A DNA stretch of 21,672 nt from CAZBEA01 sp964519355 (GTDB lineage: Bacteria > Patescibacteriota > Microgenomatia > Levybacterales > GWA1-39-11). Positions 20,639-21,672 of this stretch are shown piece by piece. Location of the stretch: the NCBI GenBank assembly GCA_964519355.1, contig CAZFJW010000016.1, forward strand, positions 1 through 21,672, in the 5' to 3' direction. Position 1 is the stretch's first letter. Each line of letters opens with the position of its first letter. The translations under genes were made by a program, and so were the position numbers. Under the pieces are notes generated by a model. The model was not told the DNA's origin, ran no database searches, and worked only from the letters and a program-made list of their open reading frames with translations.

Positions 20639-20668
20639 TGACCAGTTGTAAAAGAACAACAGGTCACG
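20639..20668 (-). promoter_or_regulatory. Strong leader hairpin before cassette D
   Basis: On the minus strand GTGACC-t-GTTGT pairs with ACAAC-t-GGTCAC around the loop TCTTTT: 11 pairs with one T-T mismatch, 15 nt from the AGGAGG site. It is the largest structure in the leader of about 100 nt. Confidence 0.65.
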
Positions 20669-20717
20669 GGTCGGAATGGACGTGCAAAGAGACCAAGGTC
20701 CAATGCCTGTTAGTTGT

Positions 20718-20730
20718 GGGTATTATACCC
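20718..20730 (-). promoter_or_regulatory. -10 box inside a palindrome
   Basis: GGGTA-TTA-TACCC places TATAAT (minus strand, 20727-20722) in a 13-bp inverted repeat upstream of cassette D. It could be both promoter and operator; no good -35 is visible. Confidence 0.45.
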
Positions 20731-20768
20731 CTAAAATTCGCAGATTTTTACCTCTTTTTATAAGAAAA

Positions 20769-20792
20769 GCCCCCGGCCCGTAAGCCGAGGGC
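20769..20792 (-). terminator. Intrinsic terminator of cassette E
   Basis: On the minus strand GCCCTCGGC pairs with GCCGGGGGC (one wobble) around a 6-nt loop, followed by TTTTCTTAT. It lies just after the stop codon of the gene at 20801. Confidence 0.85.
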
Positions 20793-20800
20793 GGTGGGTT

Positions 20801-21043
20801 TTAGGCCCCCGTGGCCCCTGAGACGTAGGTGAACGTTGATTTGTGATCCACCCGTAGAGTCTGCGTGTAGCGCTTCAAGAGCGCTGCATCGTGGTCGTCG
20901 ACCAGGATCGTAATCTGTCCAGACTTATTACTAAAAGAATGGTTCAGAACCGAAATCCTAAGGTCCGCTGCGACTTTTGCAGCGAGTTCGTAGGCCACAT
21001 CTGGTCCCACGGCTCGCCTTGGTGTTGCCAAAATTCTTTGCAC
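20801..21043 (-). CDS. Hypothetical 80-residue alpha/beta protein (cassette E)
   Basis: This 80-residue protein is not recognised. GTG at 21043 has GGGAG 7 nt upstream. The order is a basic start, a helix (VAYELAAKVAADLRISVLNH), a strand (GQITILVDDHD), a helix (AALLKRYTQTLRV) and a strand (STFTYVSGATG), which suggests a compact ferredoxin-like or similar alpha/beta fold without membrane segments. Two hairpins lie in the frame, 20867-20874/20880-20887 and 20966-20971/20979-20984. It is a single-gene unit with its own leader and a canonical terminator. GC content is well above that of the neighbouring Fic-like gene. Confidence 0.6.
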   Translation of the reverse strand: MQRILATPRRAVGPDVAYELAAKVAADLRISVLNHSFSNKSGQITILVDDHDAALLKRYTQTLRVDHKSTFTYVSGATGA

Positions 21044-21117
21044 AGGCTACTCCCATTGTCTTTGACAAGTTCGGTGCTTGCAGGTCTGCACCCCTTGCCG
21101 GACTTATGCATATTATA
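21044..21117 (-). promoter_or_regulatory. Promoter and leader of cassette E
   Basis: TATAAT on the minus strand (21117-21112) is the likely -10 box. The leader contains GGTGC/GCACC within an AAGT/ACTT helix, then the GGGAG site. No clear -35 is seen. Confidence 0.45.
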
Positions 21118-21156
21118 CATCTTGTCTAAAATGGGTGGGGAAAAATGAAAGATAGA

Positions 21157-21226
21157 CTTATCAGATAGTATAGTTAAAATAAGCATTTGAACTTATATGT
21201 GGTTTTTAACCCATAGGTCTGATAAG
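21157..21226. repeat. Inverted repeat between cassette E and the Fic-like gene
   Basis: CTTATCAGA (21157-21165) and TCTGATAAG (21218-21226) are perfect inverted copies 52 nt apart. A smaller hairpin, TATG-t-GGTT / AACC-CATA, lies within. It may be a large-loop terminator for the Fic-like gene or a protein-binding pair. Confidence 0.4.
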
Positions 21227-21318
21227 GACTTTTTGAGGCTAGCGAATAAATAATTTAGAAAATTTTACTAAAAGAAGTTATCAAAAAGGAGACAAGAAAG
21301 GACATTAATTTTGTAAAT

Positions 21319-21672
21319 TTAACTCTTGGTGTAGTAGACAGATCTGCCTTTGCCGATTGCATAGATGAGACCAAGGGCAGTAAGTCGTGCTAAGTCTCGA
21401 GAGGATGTAATTTGAGATACTCCAAAATGTTTTTGAACTTCTCTGTTGGTGATTTTTGAACCAGGAGCGTCCAAGTATGCAAGAATTTGCTGTTGCCGAG
21501 GAGTTATTTCATAAAAAGAGGGGGCGACCTCTTTCTCAAATAGCCTTTCAGTTATTTTTTCAGAGGCTTTTCGGGCTGCTTGGGTACATATGGTGGTATA
21601 ATACTCAAGAAATGCGCTAAAAACACCTTCTGACTTCGATTTTTTGAGTAGTTCTAGGTAGGTAAGGGAGTC
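21319..21672 (-). CDS. C-terminal part of a Fic-family-like protein (runs off the window)
   Basis: The last 117 residues are visible and the start lies beyond the window edge. The sequence begins with a helical stretch (DSLTYLELLKKSKSEG, FSAFLEYYTTICTQAARK) and ends in a winged-helix domain: ITPRQQQILAYLDAPGSKIT, REVQKHFGVSQITSSRDLAR, LGLIYAIGKGRSVYYTKS. This arrangement, a helix after the catalytic core and then a wHTH ending in G-x-G-R-x-x-x-Y, is common in Fic AMP-transferases. The catalytic HPFxxGN motif would lie outside the window, so other wHTH proteins remain possible. Composition is AT-rich like the backbone. Confidence 0.6.
   Translation of the reverse strand, partial: DSLTYLELLKKSKSEGVFSAFLEYYTTICTQAARKASEKITERLFEKEVAPSFYEITPRQQQILAYLDAPGSKITNREVQKHFGVSQITSSRDLARLTALGLIYAIGKGRSVYYTKS

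Noticed and set aside
1..21672. CRISPR array
   Set aside because: No regularly spaced direct repeats with unique spacers are present; the only tandem repeat is a 15-nt duplication inside a gene near 5307-5336.
1..21672. Recoded stop codons (TGA as Gly, as in Gracilibacteria and Absconditabacteria)
   Set aside because: Genes end at ordinary positions under the standard code and TGA acts as a stop in overlaps (17357, 20081); no frames are joined by reading through TGA.

Overview
The window looks like a Patescibacteria (Candidate Phyla Radiation) chromosome, probably of the Microgenomates type. The backbone is AT-rich. Its genes are typical of that group: a one-TM protein ending in NPF repeats, a secreted protein with repeated C-x5-C-x3-C-x8-C modules, a short SGNH-hydrolase-like protein, and secreted beta-rich surface proteins of one family. 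Several backbone genes have a good sigma70-type promoter whose -10 box lies only 6-7 nt before the ATG, so their mRNAs should be leaderless. This placement is inferred from gene families and style, not from a marker gene.

Four GC-rich blocks of small unrecognised genes sit in this backbone: 1-1117, 1278-2327, 4457-6129 and 19376-21043 (minus strand). They follow different rules: Shine-Dalgarno sites, GTG/TTG starts, overlapping polycistronic genes, mostly TAG stops on the plus strand, hairpins between and inside genes, and a GC-rich hairpin at the end of each plus-strand block. The first two blocks are tandem cassettes of about 1.05-1.1 kb. They share almost the same structured 5' leader and the same 3' tail but carry unrelated genes. 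An 11-nt leader element (AACCTTGTGAG) is exactly complementary to the start of the tail (CTCACAAGGTT). The last 8 nt of the leader structure recur before an AT-rich backbone gene at 2505. This cassette design is the best candidate for something undescribed; no integrase or transposase is visible.

Layout: 1-1117 cassette A (Ser-rich peptide, 27-aa membrane peptide, lipoprotein); 1149-2327 cassette B (three small proteins); 2443-4295 NPF protein plus Cys-repeat secreted protein; 4347-6129 cassette C (OB/cold-shock-like protein, coiled-coil protein, GlcG/HbpS-like protein); 6161-8063 SGNH-like protein and a membrane protein; 8118-8291 tRNA-Thr with a duplicated 3' end; 8420-19055 surface locus; 19376-21043 GC-rich minus-strand cassettes D (four membrane-associated proteins) and E (one gene); 21319-21672 the 3' end of a gene with a Fic-type C-terminal winged helix.

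The surface locus encodes three paralogous secreted proteins with WxL-like C-terminal domains (8461, 11899, 13053) and a more distant fourth (17967-19055, minus). It also encodes three proteins with two Ig-like domains and a C-terminal TM helix, resembling the WxL-interacting (DUF916/DUF3324) proteins of Firmicutes (14143, 15307, 16440). I infer a WxL-like surface display system in a reduced-genome bacterium. Exact duplications of 414 bp and 269 bp show recent gene conversion of single domains between neighbours.
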